Position numbers and translations under genes: made by a program. The notes below the pieces were generated by a model, which saw only the letters and a program-made list of their open reading frames with translations, made no database searches and had not been told where the DNA came from. This document shows positions 6,659 to 14,199 of a stretch of 64,000 bases of DNA, piece after piece. Source of the DNA: JACXVD01 sp020446665 (lineage in GTDB: Bacteria > Pseudomonadota > Alphaproteobacteria > Sphingomonadales > Sphingomonadaceae); contig JAWKXQ010000001.1 in the NCBI GenBank assembly GCA_041396905.1, forward strand, positions 327,026 through 391,025, read 5' to 3'. Position 1 is the first letter of the stretch. The number at the start of each line of letters is the position of its first letter.

Positions 6659-9490
6659 ATGAACTGGCGTGGAATGCAGGCAGGATTAGTGGCCGCCGGA
6701 TTGCTGGCGGGCAGCGCAATTGGCTTGTCGGCAGTGCTGCCCGAACCTGCGCACGCGCAGGCGACGTCCTATGCCGGTTATGAAGAGGAACTGGCCAAGA
6801 TCCGGGGCGAAATCGCAGCAACCGATGATCCGGGCGAGAAAGCCTATGGCTATGCGCAAACTGCACTGCTGCTGCTGGGCCTGAACCGCACGGAAGAGGC
6901 TCTCGCCGATATTGCCAAGGGCAAGGCACTGCTGCGGCCGGAGGATGATATTCCGCGCGGAGAACTGCTCTACACCGAAACCTATTACCTCAAGGAAACC
7001 CAGCGCTACGCCGAATGCGAAGCGAATATGCGCGAAGCACAGCCGATCTATATTCGCGCCTATGGCGAGGATCATCCCTATCTGGCGATGATTGAAAGCA
7101 TGCTGGCGCGGTGCCTGCAGGAACAGGGCAAATATGCCGAAGCGATCGACGTTACACGCCACGTTGACAGCATTTTCGCCAAGCAGGGCCCCGAATATGG
7201 CAACCAGCGGGCCGTAGCGCTGATAACGCTGGGCAAGGCCTTGCAGGCAGCGAACCTGATGGGCGAAGCGGAAGGCGTCCTGCGCGATGCGCTCGACCCG
7301 GCGCGGCAAATGCCTGAAAAGCATCCGATCCGCTTCAATGCGGTCTTTGCCCTGGGTACCCATTTGCTGAGCGAAGGGCGGCCGCTGGAAGCGATCCCGT
7401 TGCTGCAGGAATCCATCCGCGAAGCGCAGGAAAACCCGGCGATCAATGGTGCTTCACAAGGGGTTGCCTATACCTCGCTTGCAGCTGCACTGGTCCAGCT
7501 TGACCGCCCGCAGGAGGCGCTGGGCTTTTACGATATCGGTATCCCGATGATCGAGGCGGCGGGCCTGCCGCTGCCAGCCGCATCAAACTTGCGCAATGCG
7601 GCCGTGGCGGCCGACCGGGCAGAGCGCGGTCCAGTCGCGCGGGACATGGCGCAGAAAGCGCTGGAAGTGATCGAAGCTGCGCCGGAAGCGGGGGAATTGC
7701 GGATCGCCCTTGCGCGTGAGGCTATCGTCCCTTTCCTGGTGGAAGAGGGGAATATGGCAGATGCGGAAGCGGCGGCGCGGTCTTCTGCCGAAGTGCTGGG
7801 GCGGCTGCGTGCATCCAATCACCCGCAAGCGACTGCCGCGCGGATGCAACTGGGCTGGGTACTCGCCCGGTCCGGGCGGGTGGAAGAAGGGCAGGCGATT
7901 GCCCAGGACGCTTTCCGCACCGCCATCGCTGCCAATCGCGAGCGTGAATATGCCCGCAACCGTCCGCTCGATACCCTCCCTTCGATTGTCCAGTTCAGCC
8001 AGGCGCTGGAGACCGCACAAATTGCCGGAAACGATGAATTCGCCTTCGAAGTGATGCAGGCGATTATCTATTCCGATGCCAGCCGCGCGGCCTTCGCCGT
8101 GGCCGCCCGCGAGGCAACCCAGGACAGCGAATTGGGTGCGCTCCTGCGTCGTCGGCAGGAAGCGGGTGCAGCGTTGGCCGATGCTGATAGTGCGCTCTTG
8201 CAGGCGGAGGCAGCGGATGCCGCCCCGGCGGAGCAGGCTGAACTTGCGGCCCGGCTGGCCAGCAACAAGGCGACGTTGCTGGAAGTGGATGCGGAGCTTG
8301 ACCAGCGCTTCCCCACCTTCCGCGAACTGATCCAGCCGCGCCCTGCCACTTTGGTCGAAATGCAGGCGGAGCTTGGCCGTGATGAGGCTTTGCTGGTGAT
8401 TGCCGAGAGTGATCGCGGCCTGTTTACACTGGCCATCACCCGCAAGGAGGTGGTGCTCGGCCATGATCCGATCCGCCGGGAATCGCTGCGCGACGTGGTT
8501 GGCTCGATCAGGTCTGGTATCGATGCAACCCTGGTCTCCGGGGAAGAGCAGCCTTTCGACATGGCCGGGGCTTCAAGGCTTTACAGTGCGATCTTCACAC
8601 CAGAAGTGGAGCGGGCATTGCGCGGGAAGAAGCAACTCAAAGTGGCGAGCGGAGATATCCTTTCTGCTTTGCCGCTCAGTGTGCTGGTTTCGCGCCCGGC
8701 TGAGCGGCTGGCGGATGCGCGTTTTCTGATAGAGGACCGCTCTGTCTCTGTGGTGCCCTCACTTGCGGCAATGGGAAGGGGGAAGCACTCGCGGAAAAGC
8801 GGGCGCTCGCTCGTCGCCATTGGTGCCCCGGCGCTGCCAGAGCCGGTACGGGTGGAATTCCAGGATGAAGCCTCCGCCATTGGTGCAGCGGTATTGCGAT
8901 CCGGCCAGCTTGGCAGCCTGGAGCCGCTACCCAATGCGCTGGCAGAAATGGAACGCGTCGCGCAATTGCTGCAGGGGCGCGGGGAGCCGTTGATCCTGGC
9001 CGGGGTCATGGCCACGGAACCAGCTGTAAAGGCACTCGATCTGTCAGATGTCGGGGTTCTGCTGTTTGCCACGCATGGGGTCGTCGCCGGTTCCTTTGAC
9101 GATGTGGATGAGCCAGCCTTGGTGCTCACTCCGCCAGAAACACGGTCGGCGCTGGATGATGGCTTGCTGACCGCATCAGAGGCGGCGCTGATGGATATCG
9201 GGGCCGAGTGGGTGATCCTGTCAGCCTGCGACACGGCAGCAGGGGGCAGGCCCAGTGCGGCTGGCTATACGGGCCTCGCGCGCGGATTCCTGTTCGCAGG
9301 GGCGCAGCGTGTGGTCGCAAGCCATTGGCCGGTGCGTGACGATATTTCCGCGCAGCTTTCTACCGGGATCGTCAAGGCATCGCGCGATGGACGCCTCCCG
9401 GCAGACGCGCTGCGAGAAGCTATCTTGTCAGTGAAACGCGACAATCCCCATCCGGCGCTGTGGGCACCCTTTATGGTGGTGACGCGCTAG
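6659..9490 (+). CDS. Secreted TPR-CHAT domain protein (caspase-like protease), orphan copy
   Basis: 943 residues. ATG 6659 is preferred over ATG 6653 because the GAGGG at 6648-6652 would touch the latter. A signal peptide (residues about 1-32, ending AHAQA) is followed by tetratricopeptide-like repeats to about residue 450, a helical stretch, and a C-terminal CHAT domain. The catalytic dyad is visible as FATHG (H806) and LSACDTA (C857), with the typical GLARGFLFAGAQRVVASHWPV and PALWAPFMV tail. CHAT proteins are clan CD cysteine proteases related to caspase/separase. The signal peptide predicts a periplasmic or secreted protein. A second, longer relative lies at 33156 in a two-partner-secretion operon; this copy stands alone. 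Its stop shares a CTAG with the convergent GGDEF gene. Confidence 0.85.
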   Translation: MNWRGMQAGLVAAGLLAGSAIGLSAVLPEPAHAQATSYAGYEEELAKIRGEIAATDDPGEKAYGYAQTALLLLGLNRTEEALADIAKGKALLRPEDDIPRGELLYTETYYLKETQRYAECEANMREAQPIYIRAYGEDHPYLAMIESMLARCLQEQGKYAEAIDVTRHVDSIFAKQGPEYGNQRAVALITLGKALQAANLMGEAEGVLRDALDPARQMPEKHPIRFNAVFALGTHLLSEGRPLEAIPLLQESIREAQENPAINGASQGVAYTSLAAALVQLDRPQEALGFYDIGIPMIEAAGLPLPAASNLRNAAVAADRAERGPVARDMAQKALEVIEAAPEAGELRIALAREAIVPFLVEEGNMADAEAAARSSAEVLGRLRASNHPQATAARMQLGWVLARSGRVEEGQAIAQDAFRTAIAANREREYARNRPLDTLPSIVQFSQALETAQIAGNDEFAFEVMQAIIYSDASRAAFAVAAREATQDSELGALLRRRQEAGAALADADSALLQAEAADAAPAEQAELAARLASNKATLLEVDAELDQRFPTFRELIQPRPATLVEMQAELGRDEALLVIAESDRGLFTLAITRKEVVLGHDPIRRESLRDVVGSIRSGIDATLVSGEEQPFDMAGASRLYSAIFTPEVERALRGKKQLKVASGDILSALPLSVLVSRPAERLADARFLIEDRSVSVVPSLAAMGRGKHSRKSGRSLVAIGAPALPEPVRVEFQDEASAIGAAVLRSGQLGSLEPLPNALAEMERVAQLLQGRGEPLILAGVMATEPAVKALDLSDVGVLLFATHGVVAGSFDDVDEPALVLTPPETRSALDDGLLTASEAALMDIGAEWVILSACDTAAGGRPSAAGYTGLARGFLFAGAQRVVASHWPVRDDISAQLSTGIVKASRDGRLPADALREAILSVKRDNPHPALWAPFMVVTR

Positions 9491-10653
9491 GCTGTGGCGG
9501 CCCGTGCGGGCGCCATTGTCGGAACAGAAGTGTCCGTACTCGTTTGCGCACCTGCTTCGATCAGCTGGTTGCCCCCATTCTTCCTGGCGCGAAAAAGCGC
9601 CTCGTCGGTATGGGTGACCAGTTTGTGCCAGTCTGCCTCGTTGCCGACCATGCCGTCTGCGCAACCTATGCTTGCGGTAACCTGCTTGCCATGAGGCATG
9701 GCGGTGTTGCGAATTTCCGCCAGAAGCGCGAGGCCGACAGCGGGAAACAGCTCGTCCGTCGGGCCAATCAGTGCGAATTCCGTACCGCCAGCGCGGGCGG
9801 CGAGGATATTCTTGCGAGCGCGGCGGGCAAGGATCGTGGCGATGGCGCGCAAGGCATCGTCACCAGTGGCCTGGCCTTGCTGCTGGTTGATGGTCTCGAA
9901 TTGGTCGATATTCAGCAGCAAGAGGCGGATATCGCCGTGCTTCCCGCCCAGCTGCACAGCGTGTCTGAGCAAAGCCTTGCGGTTCAAGAGGCCGGTCAGC
10001 GGATCGGTTTCGGCCAGTTTGCGAGCCTGTTTTTGCAAGGCCAGCAATTCGACGCTCGAATGATGCTGGTTGTGGATCATCTGAGCCATCATTACGCCGG
10101 CAATTATCAGGCCAAGGGCTGTGCTCAGGTCGAGCAGTTCGCCGGAACTGAACAGGGCGATGTCGATGGGTGTCAGGATGATCGCCAGCGTTGCGGTGGC
10201 GATATGTTGCAGGCTGGCAAGCGAAAATGAGACGGCCATTGCGACAAGGGCAAGGAAAAGGGCGTAGAAACCGCGCGTGTCGGGGGCTGCCAACAGCCAG
10301 CTCACCAATCCCCAAATGCCAACCAATAGGCCGAAAACCAATGCCGCTTTGCCGGCACGGGCAAGGAAACGCTGCGCGTCTGTGACGCTATCGCCGACAG
10401 ACATCTTGCGAAGTAGCAGGAACCCGGCGGCGCAAACCAGGAAGGCAAAGGCTGGCGGAATATAGGGCAGCCAACTGCCGCCATTGGCCAGCCGCGTATC
10501 GAACAAGGCAAAAGGCATCATCGCCATCATGCCGAGCATCAGCAAACGCCCCTGGCGCTGCGTGCGATGCGCCGCCTGCAGCGTATATTCCTCGCCGATA
10601 TCGGCGGGAATGGCCGGATTTGCCAGCTTGCCCAGGATGGATAGGACGGTCAT
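9487..10653 (-). CDS. Membrane GGDEF-domain protein with degenerate active site
   Basis: 388 residues. An N-terminal region with about six membrane segments (residues 30-200) precedes a GGDEF domain starting at TDPLTGLLNRKALL. The signature motif reads GGTEF (residues 289-293) where active diguanylate cyclases have GG[D/E]EF, so a metal-binding acidic residue is replaced by threonine. The inhibitory RxxD site is also lost (RKNI). The protein may therefore bind nucleotide without making c-di-GMP, or act as a signalling scaffold. Convergent with the CHAT gene, sharing CTAG at 9487-9490. No EAL domain is present. Confidence 0.88.
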   Translation of the reverse strand: MTVLSILGKLANPAIPADIGEEYTLQAAHRTQRQGRLLMLGMMAMMPFALFDTRLANGGSWLPYIPPAFAFLVCAAGFLLLRKMSVGDSVTDAQRFLARAGKAALVFGLLVGIWGLVSWLLAAPDTRGFYALFLALVAMAVSFSLASLQHIATATLAIILTPIDIALFSSGELLDLSTALGLIIAGVMMAQMIHNQHHSSVELLALQKQARKLAETDPLTGLLNRKALLRHAVQLGGKHGDIRLLLLNIDQFETINQQQGQATGDDALRAIATILARRARKNILAARAGGTEFALIGPTDELFPAVGLALLAEIRNTAMPHGKQVTASIGCADGMVGNEADWHKLVTHTDEALFRARKNGGNQLIEAGAQTSTDTSVPTMAPARAATA

Positions 10654-10717
10654 TTGACCAGCCTTAGCGTTAAGGCCTTAAGACAATACTTAATCCGGCA
10701 ACCACGCAAATTGTCCC

Positions 10718-10741
10718 TTCATCAGTGGCTTCATCAGTGGA
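10718..10741. repeat. Tandem 12-bp direct repeat upstream of bamD
   Basis: TTCATCAGTGGC (10718-10729) is followed at once by TTCATCAGTGGA (10730-10741). It lies in the intergenic region between the GGDEF gene and bamD, about 30 bp before the proposed bamD -35. A perfect 12-bp palindrome, TTAAGGCCTTAA, lies at 10670-10681 in the same region. Function unknown; either could bind a regulator. Confidence 0.5.
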
Positions 10742-10768
10742 CAGAAGCAGCAGCAGGCACAACTTCAC

Positions 10769-10797
10769 TTGGCGTTCATGCCGGTGCTGGTTATAGG
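10769..10797 (+). promoter_or_regulatory. Candidate promoter giving a leaderless bamD transcript
   Basis: TTGGCG (10769-10774) and TATAGG (10792-10797) are spaced 17 bp. The -10 ends 6 bp before the bamD ATG at 10804, so transcription would start at or next to the A of ATG. No Shine-Dalgarno sequence precedes this ATG, which fits a leaderless message. Confidence 0.5.
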
Positions 10798-10803
10798 CGG
10801 CGC

Positions 10804-11613
10804 ATGACTGCCAGCACTCGTACTGTCCCGTTCGTCCGTATCGCGCTCGCCTGTGGGCTCGCCGCGTCCACCATGCTGACTGCCGGTTGCGCCGGTCGCG
10901 GAGGCGGGCCGAAGGATACGGCCTATGTCGCACGCGATGTGGAAACGCTGTATTCGGAGGCCAAGCGCCGGCTTGATCGCGGCAATGCAAAACTGGCCGC
11001 GGCGCTGTTTGACGAAGTTGAACGCCAGCATCCCTATTCGCCCTGGGCACGACGGGCTCAGCTGATGAGTGCATTCAGCTATTACACCGCACGCGATTAC
11101 AACAAGGCGATTCAGTCGGCCACGCGCTTCCTGTCGATCCACCCGGGTAACAAGGATGCGCCCTATGCCTATTACCTGATCGCGCTCAGCTATTACGAAC
11201 AGATCAGCGATGTGCAGCGTGACCAGAAGATCACGCAGCAGGCCCGCGTATCGCTGCGCGAAGTCGTGCGCCGTTTCCCGAACACGGAATATGCCGCCGA
11301 TGCCAAGCTGAAGCTGGACCTTGTGGAAGACCATCTGGCTGGCAAGGAAATGGAAATCGGCCGTTTCTACCAACGTTCGGGCAAGGTGCTGGCCGCGCAA
11401 TTGCGCTACCAGAATGTGACCAAGGATTTCCAGACCACCAGCCATGCGCCAGAAGCGCTTTACCGTATGGTTGAAACCAGCCTGACGCTGGGGCTCAAGG
11501 AAGAAGCGGTGAAATATGCTGCGGTGCTGGGCGCGAACTATCCGGGTACGGAATGGTATGAGAAAGCGTACCAGCTGATCGGCAAGCATGCGCCGGGCGT
11601 TTCGGCCAGCTGA
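10804..11613 (+). CDS. bamD: Outer-membrane protein assembly factor BamD (lipoprotein)
   Basis: 269 residues from ATG 10804; the longer in-frame opening at 10654 is not credible because the lipoprotein signal would be buried. The signal ends in the lipobox LTAGC. The mature protein is helical TPR (VETLYSEAKRRLDRGNAKLAA, SPWARRAQLMSAFSYYTARDY, DAPYAYYLIALSYYEQI), the BamD/ComL fold. BamD is the essential lipoprotein of the BAM complex that hands substrates to BamA at the outer membrane; it is therefore needed for assembly of the TpsB transporter in this window. recN follows, as in many alphaproteobacteria. Confidence 0.93.
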   Translation: MTASTRTVPFVRIALACGLAASTMLTAGCAGRGGGPKDTAYVARDVETLYSEAKRRLDRGNAKLAAALFDEVERQHPYSPWARRAQLMSAFSYYTARDYNKAIQSATRFLSIHPGNKDAPYAYYLIALSYYEQISDVQRDQKITQQARVSLREVVRRFPNTEYAADAKLKLDLVEDHLAGKEMEIGRFYQRSGKVLAAQLRYQNVTKDFQTTSHAPEALYRMVETSLTLGLKEEAVKYAAVLGANYPGTEWYEKAYQLIGKHAPGVSAS

Positions 11614-11647
11614 TTGACCCCAATCGGCGGAGAACGCCGGGGAAATT

Positions 11648-11662
11648 GTTCGCAACCTGTTC
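11648..11662 (+). promoter_or_regulatory. LexA-binding SOS box for recN
   Basis: GTTC-GCAACCT-GTTC is an exact match to the alphaproteobacterial LexA consensus GTTC-N7-GTTC. It ends 48 bp before the recN start codon, a normal operator position, so recN should be induced by DNA damage. Confidence 0.85.
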
Positions 11663-11710
11663 CAAAAGCGGTGACGCGGCGCGCCGCTTGGGCTATCGAA
11701 TCGGGTAGCC

Positions 11711-13375
11711 ATGCTGACCCGACTTTCCATCCGCAATATCGTGCTGATCGAGGCGCTGGAGCTGGAGTTTTCCGGCGGTCTGGGCGTGCTGACGGGGGAG
11801 ACCGGGGCGGGCAAGTCGATCCTGCTTGATGCCTTGGGGCTGGTTTTGGGTAACCGGGCCGATTCTGCGCTGGTTCGCAGCGGGGAAGATCAGGCGAGCG
11901 TTACCGCCAGCTTCGAATTTTCGCGCCTTCCAGCCGGAATCGACACATTGCTCGAAGATGTCGAGATCGACATCGACATGGGCGAGCCACTGATTATTCG
12001 CCGCAGGCTCAAGGCAGACGGGGGCAGCAAGGCCTTCGTCAACGACCAGCCGGTGGGCGTTGCGCTGTTGCGCGAGCTTGCGCCCTATCTGGTCGAGCTG
12101 CATGGCCAGCATGACGACAGGGGTCTGGTGAACCCACGCGGACACCGGGCGCTGCTGGATCGCTATGCCGGGGCTGATATAGAGGCTGTGCGCAAGGCGT
12201 GGAGCACATGGCAGGCTGCGCGCGAACGCCATGTGGAAGCGAAAGAGCGAGTCGAAACCGCAAAGGCAGAGCAGGATCTGCTGCTCGCCCATCTGGCCGA
12301 ACTGACCGATCTGGAGCCGCAAGCGGGCGAGGAAGCGCGGCTGGCGGAAACACGGGCATCCATGCAGAAGGGCGAGAAACTCTCCGGCGATCTGGAGGAG
12401 TTGCGCCATCTTTGGGAAGGCTCGGATTCGCCGCTGGCGGCGCTGCGCGTGGCGGCGCGTCGGCTGGACCGGATTGCGGGTGAGCATGCGCTGCTGGCTG
12501 AAGCACTCGGCGCGCTCGATCGTGCGGTGATCGAAGCGGGGGAAGCGGAGGACAGATTGCAGGCAGCGGCAGAGGCGTTGCTGCATGATCCCGTCGCGCT
12601 CGATGCCGCAGAAACCCGCCTGTTCGATCTGCGTGCCGTGGCGCGCAAACATCGCTGCGAAGTGGATGAGCTGCCCGCGAAAATGCGCGAATTCCGCAGC
12701 GCGCTCGATGCCATCGAAGGCGGCGAGGCTGAGCTGGATGCGCTGGCTGCGGCCGAGGCCGAGGCGCATCAACGCTACAAGGCGCTGGCCGAGGCGCTGC
12801 ATGCCAACCGCGTGGCGGCGGCGATGCGGCTGGATGAAGCGGTGGCGGGCGAACTGGCTCCGCTCAAGCTGGATGCCGCGCGCTTCCGCACGGCGGTGAG
12901 CGAATTGCCGGAAGAGAAATGGGGGCCGGAGGGGCTCGACCATGTCGAATTCCTCATCGCTACCAATCCCGGCGCGGATTTCGCTCCGCTCAACAAGATC
13001 GCATCGGGTGGTGAACTCAGCCGCTTCATCCTCGCGCTGAAGGTCGCGCTGGCGGAACAGGGCGGGGCGGCGACCGTGATCTTCGACGAAATCGACCGCG
13101 GCGTGGGCGGCGCGGTGGCCAGCGCCATCGGCGAACGCTTGGCAAGGCTGGCCGATGGCGGGCAATTGCTCGCCGTAACCCACAGCCCGCAAGTCGCGGC
13201 GCGGGGCGGGCGGCACTACATGATCGCCAAGAGCAGCGAAGGCACGGTGACGAAAACCGGCGTGGCTCTGCTCGACGCCGCCCAGCGTCAGGAAGAAATC
13301 GCAAGAATGCTCAGCGGCGCAGAAGTGACCGACGAAGCGCGGGCGCAGGCGGACCGGTTGCTGGAGGGGGTGTAG
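11711..13375 (+). CDS. recN: DNA repair ATPase RecN
   Basis: 554 residues, usual length. Starts MLTRLSIRNIVLIEALELEF, with Walker A GETGAGKS at about residues 29-36, long coiled-coil arms (residues about 150-360), and the C-terminal ABC signature KIASGGELSRFILALK, Walker B TVIFDEIDRGVGG and the D-/H-loop AVTHSPQVAARGG. RecN is an SMC-like protein that assists double-strand-break repair by recombination. The SOS box at 11648-11662 predicts LexA control. Its last codons contain the GGAGGGGG that serves as ribosome binding site for the following small membrane protein. Confidence 0.96.
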   Translation: MLTRLSIRNIVLIEALELEFSGGLGVLTGETGAGKSILLDALGLVLGNRADSALVRSGEDQASVTASFEFSRLPAGIDTLLEDVEIDIDMGEPLIIRRRLKADGGSKAFVNDQPVGVALLRELAPYLVELHGQHDDRGLVNPRGHRALLDRYAGADIEAVRKAWSTWQAARERHVEAKERVETAKAEQDLLLAHLAELTDLEPQAGEEARLAETRASMQKGEKLSGDLEELRHLWEGSDSPLAALRVAARRLDRIAGEHALLAEALGALDRAVIEAGEAEDRLQAAAEALLHDPVALDAAETRLFDLRAVARKHRCEVDELPAKMREFRSALDAIEGGEAELDALAAAEAEAHQRYKALAEALHANRVAAAMRLDEAVAGELAPLKLDAARFRTAVSELPEEKWGPEGLDHVEFLIATNPGADFAPLNKIASGGELSRFILALKVALAEQGGAATVIFDEIDRGVGGAVASAIGERLARLADGGQLLAVTHSPQVAARGGRHYMIAKSSEGTVTKTGVALLDAAQRQEEIARMLSGAEVTDEARAQADRLLEGV

Positions 13376-13377
13376 GC

Positions 13378-13710
13378 TTGGAAATTCATTACAAGTCGAT
13401 GATTCCTATCGCGGTCGGTGTGGTCATGATCGCCGCTGTCGCGGCTTTTTATCTATTTGCCCCCTGCTCGATTTTCGGCGGCTGGGGCCTTCCAAATGCC
13501 TTTTACGGCTTGGTTTGGCCTGCCTTGATGCCAGCAATCGGAGTGTGGATTTACCTGAGTTTGCGCCAAGGCGCGGGCGGTACGCGCCACTGGATATGGG
13601 TGGGCTGGGTGCTGCTTGGCGGACTTGTTGTCTATGGATGGGGCGATGGATACCTGACTACCTATTTCTGGAGGCAATCCAGCGGTGCCCCGTGGCCTGA
13701 GTTTTGTTGA
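13378..13710 (+). CDS. Small membrane protein of unknown function
   Basis: 110 residues if read from TTG 13378, which has GGAGGGGG about 7 bp upstream; the alternative ATG 13399 has no visible ribosome binding site. Three hydrophobic stretches are present (about residues 8-28, 40-62 and 72-90) with aromatic-rich loops and a short tail ending WPEFC. No family is recognised. The start lies 2 nt after the recN stop, suggesting it is cotranscribed with recN and could share SOS induction. Confidence 0.6.
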   Translation: MEIHYKSMIPIAVGVVMIAAVAAFYLFAPCSIFGGWGLPNAFYGLVWPALMPAIGVWIYLSLRQGAGGTRHWIWVGWVLLGGLVVYGWGDGYLTTYFWRQSSGAPWPEFC

Positions 13711-13720
13711 GGCAGTCTGC

Positions 13721-14197
13721 ATGGCTCATCAAATCAGGGACGCTCAAAAAGCCCCCTCTTCTTTAGAGGAGGGGGTTGGGGGTGGTGGCGTCTCGCGAGA
13801 GACGCTGCGCCAACGCGCGCGGCAAATGCGCAACAACCCGACCGAGCCCGAACGCCGCCTGTGGATGGAGCTTCGCGACAGCCGATTTGATGGCCTGAAA
13901 TTTCGCAGACAAGTTTGCATTGGCTGGCGGATTGTCGATTTCTTCTGTCCGACCAAGGGGTTGGTGGTGGAAATTGACGGTGATACGCATGATGCAGTTC
14001 TGGACGAGCAGCGGGATCGTGCGATGCTTCGCGAGCATGGTTTCTGCACTGTGCGCTTCACCAATGAGGACGTGATGACAAATCTGGATGGCGTGTTGCT
14101 GCGCTTGCATGAGGTACTTTTACAGCAAGCCGCGCGCTGGCCGAGCGGTTGGAAACACCACCCCCAAACCCCCTCCTCTAAAGAAGAGGGGGCTTAA
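13721..14197 (+). CDS. DUF559 (Vsr-like nuclease fold) protein bracketed by inverted repeats
   Basis: 158 residues from ATG 13721 (GAGG at 13709-13712). The core, from RETLRQRARQMRNNPTEPER through LKFRRQVCIGWRIVDFFC and LVVEIDGDTHD to TVRFTNEDVM, is the DUF559 domain, a predicted PD-(D/E)xK/Vsr-like endonuclease fold; the D/E residues of VDFF and VVEIDGD are candidate metal ligands. Both protein ends are encoded by the flanking repeats (13750-13787 and 14156-14194), so low-complexity PSSLEEGVGGGG and QTPSSKEEGA are repeat-derived tails. The start codon lies outside the left repeat. It separates recN and the small membrane gene from ligA. Biochemical function is not known; a role in mobilising the repeat is a hypothesis. 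Confidence 0.75.
   Translation: MAHQIRDAQKAPSSLEEGVGGGGVSRETLRQRARQMRNNPTEPERRLWMELRDSRFDGLKFRRQVCIGWRIVDFFCPTKGLVVEIDGDTHDAVLDEQRDRAMLREHGFCTVRFTNEDVMTNLDGVLLRLHEVLLQQAARWPSGWKHHPQTPSSKEEGA
13750..13787 (+). repeat. Left inverted repeat of the DUF559 element
   Basis: 38 bp beginning AGCCCCCTCTTCTTTAGAGG. It is matched, inverted, at 14156-14194 with a single T insertion difference. Internally it can fold into an imperfect hairpin (CCCCCTC... with ...GAGGGGG). A separate perfect hairpin, GCGTCTC-GCGA-GAGACGC, follows at 13788-13805. Confidence 0.85.
14156..14194 (-). repeat. Right inverted repeat of the DUF559 element
   Basis: 39-bp inverted copy of 13750-13787. Its outer edge lies 5 bp before the ligA start codon. 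The GAGGGGG at 14186-14192 within it is ideally placed as ribosome binding site for ligA. Confidence 0.85.
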
Positions 14198-14199
14198 AG

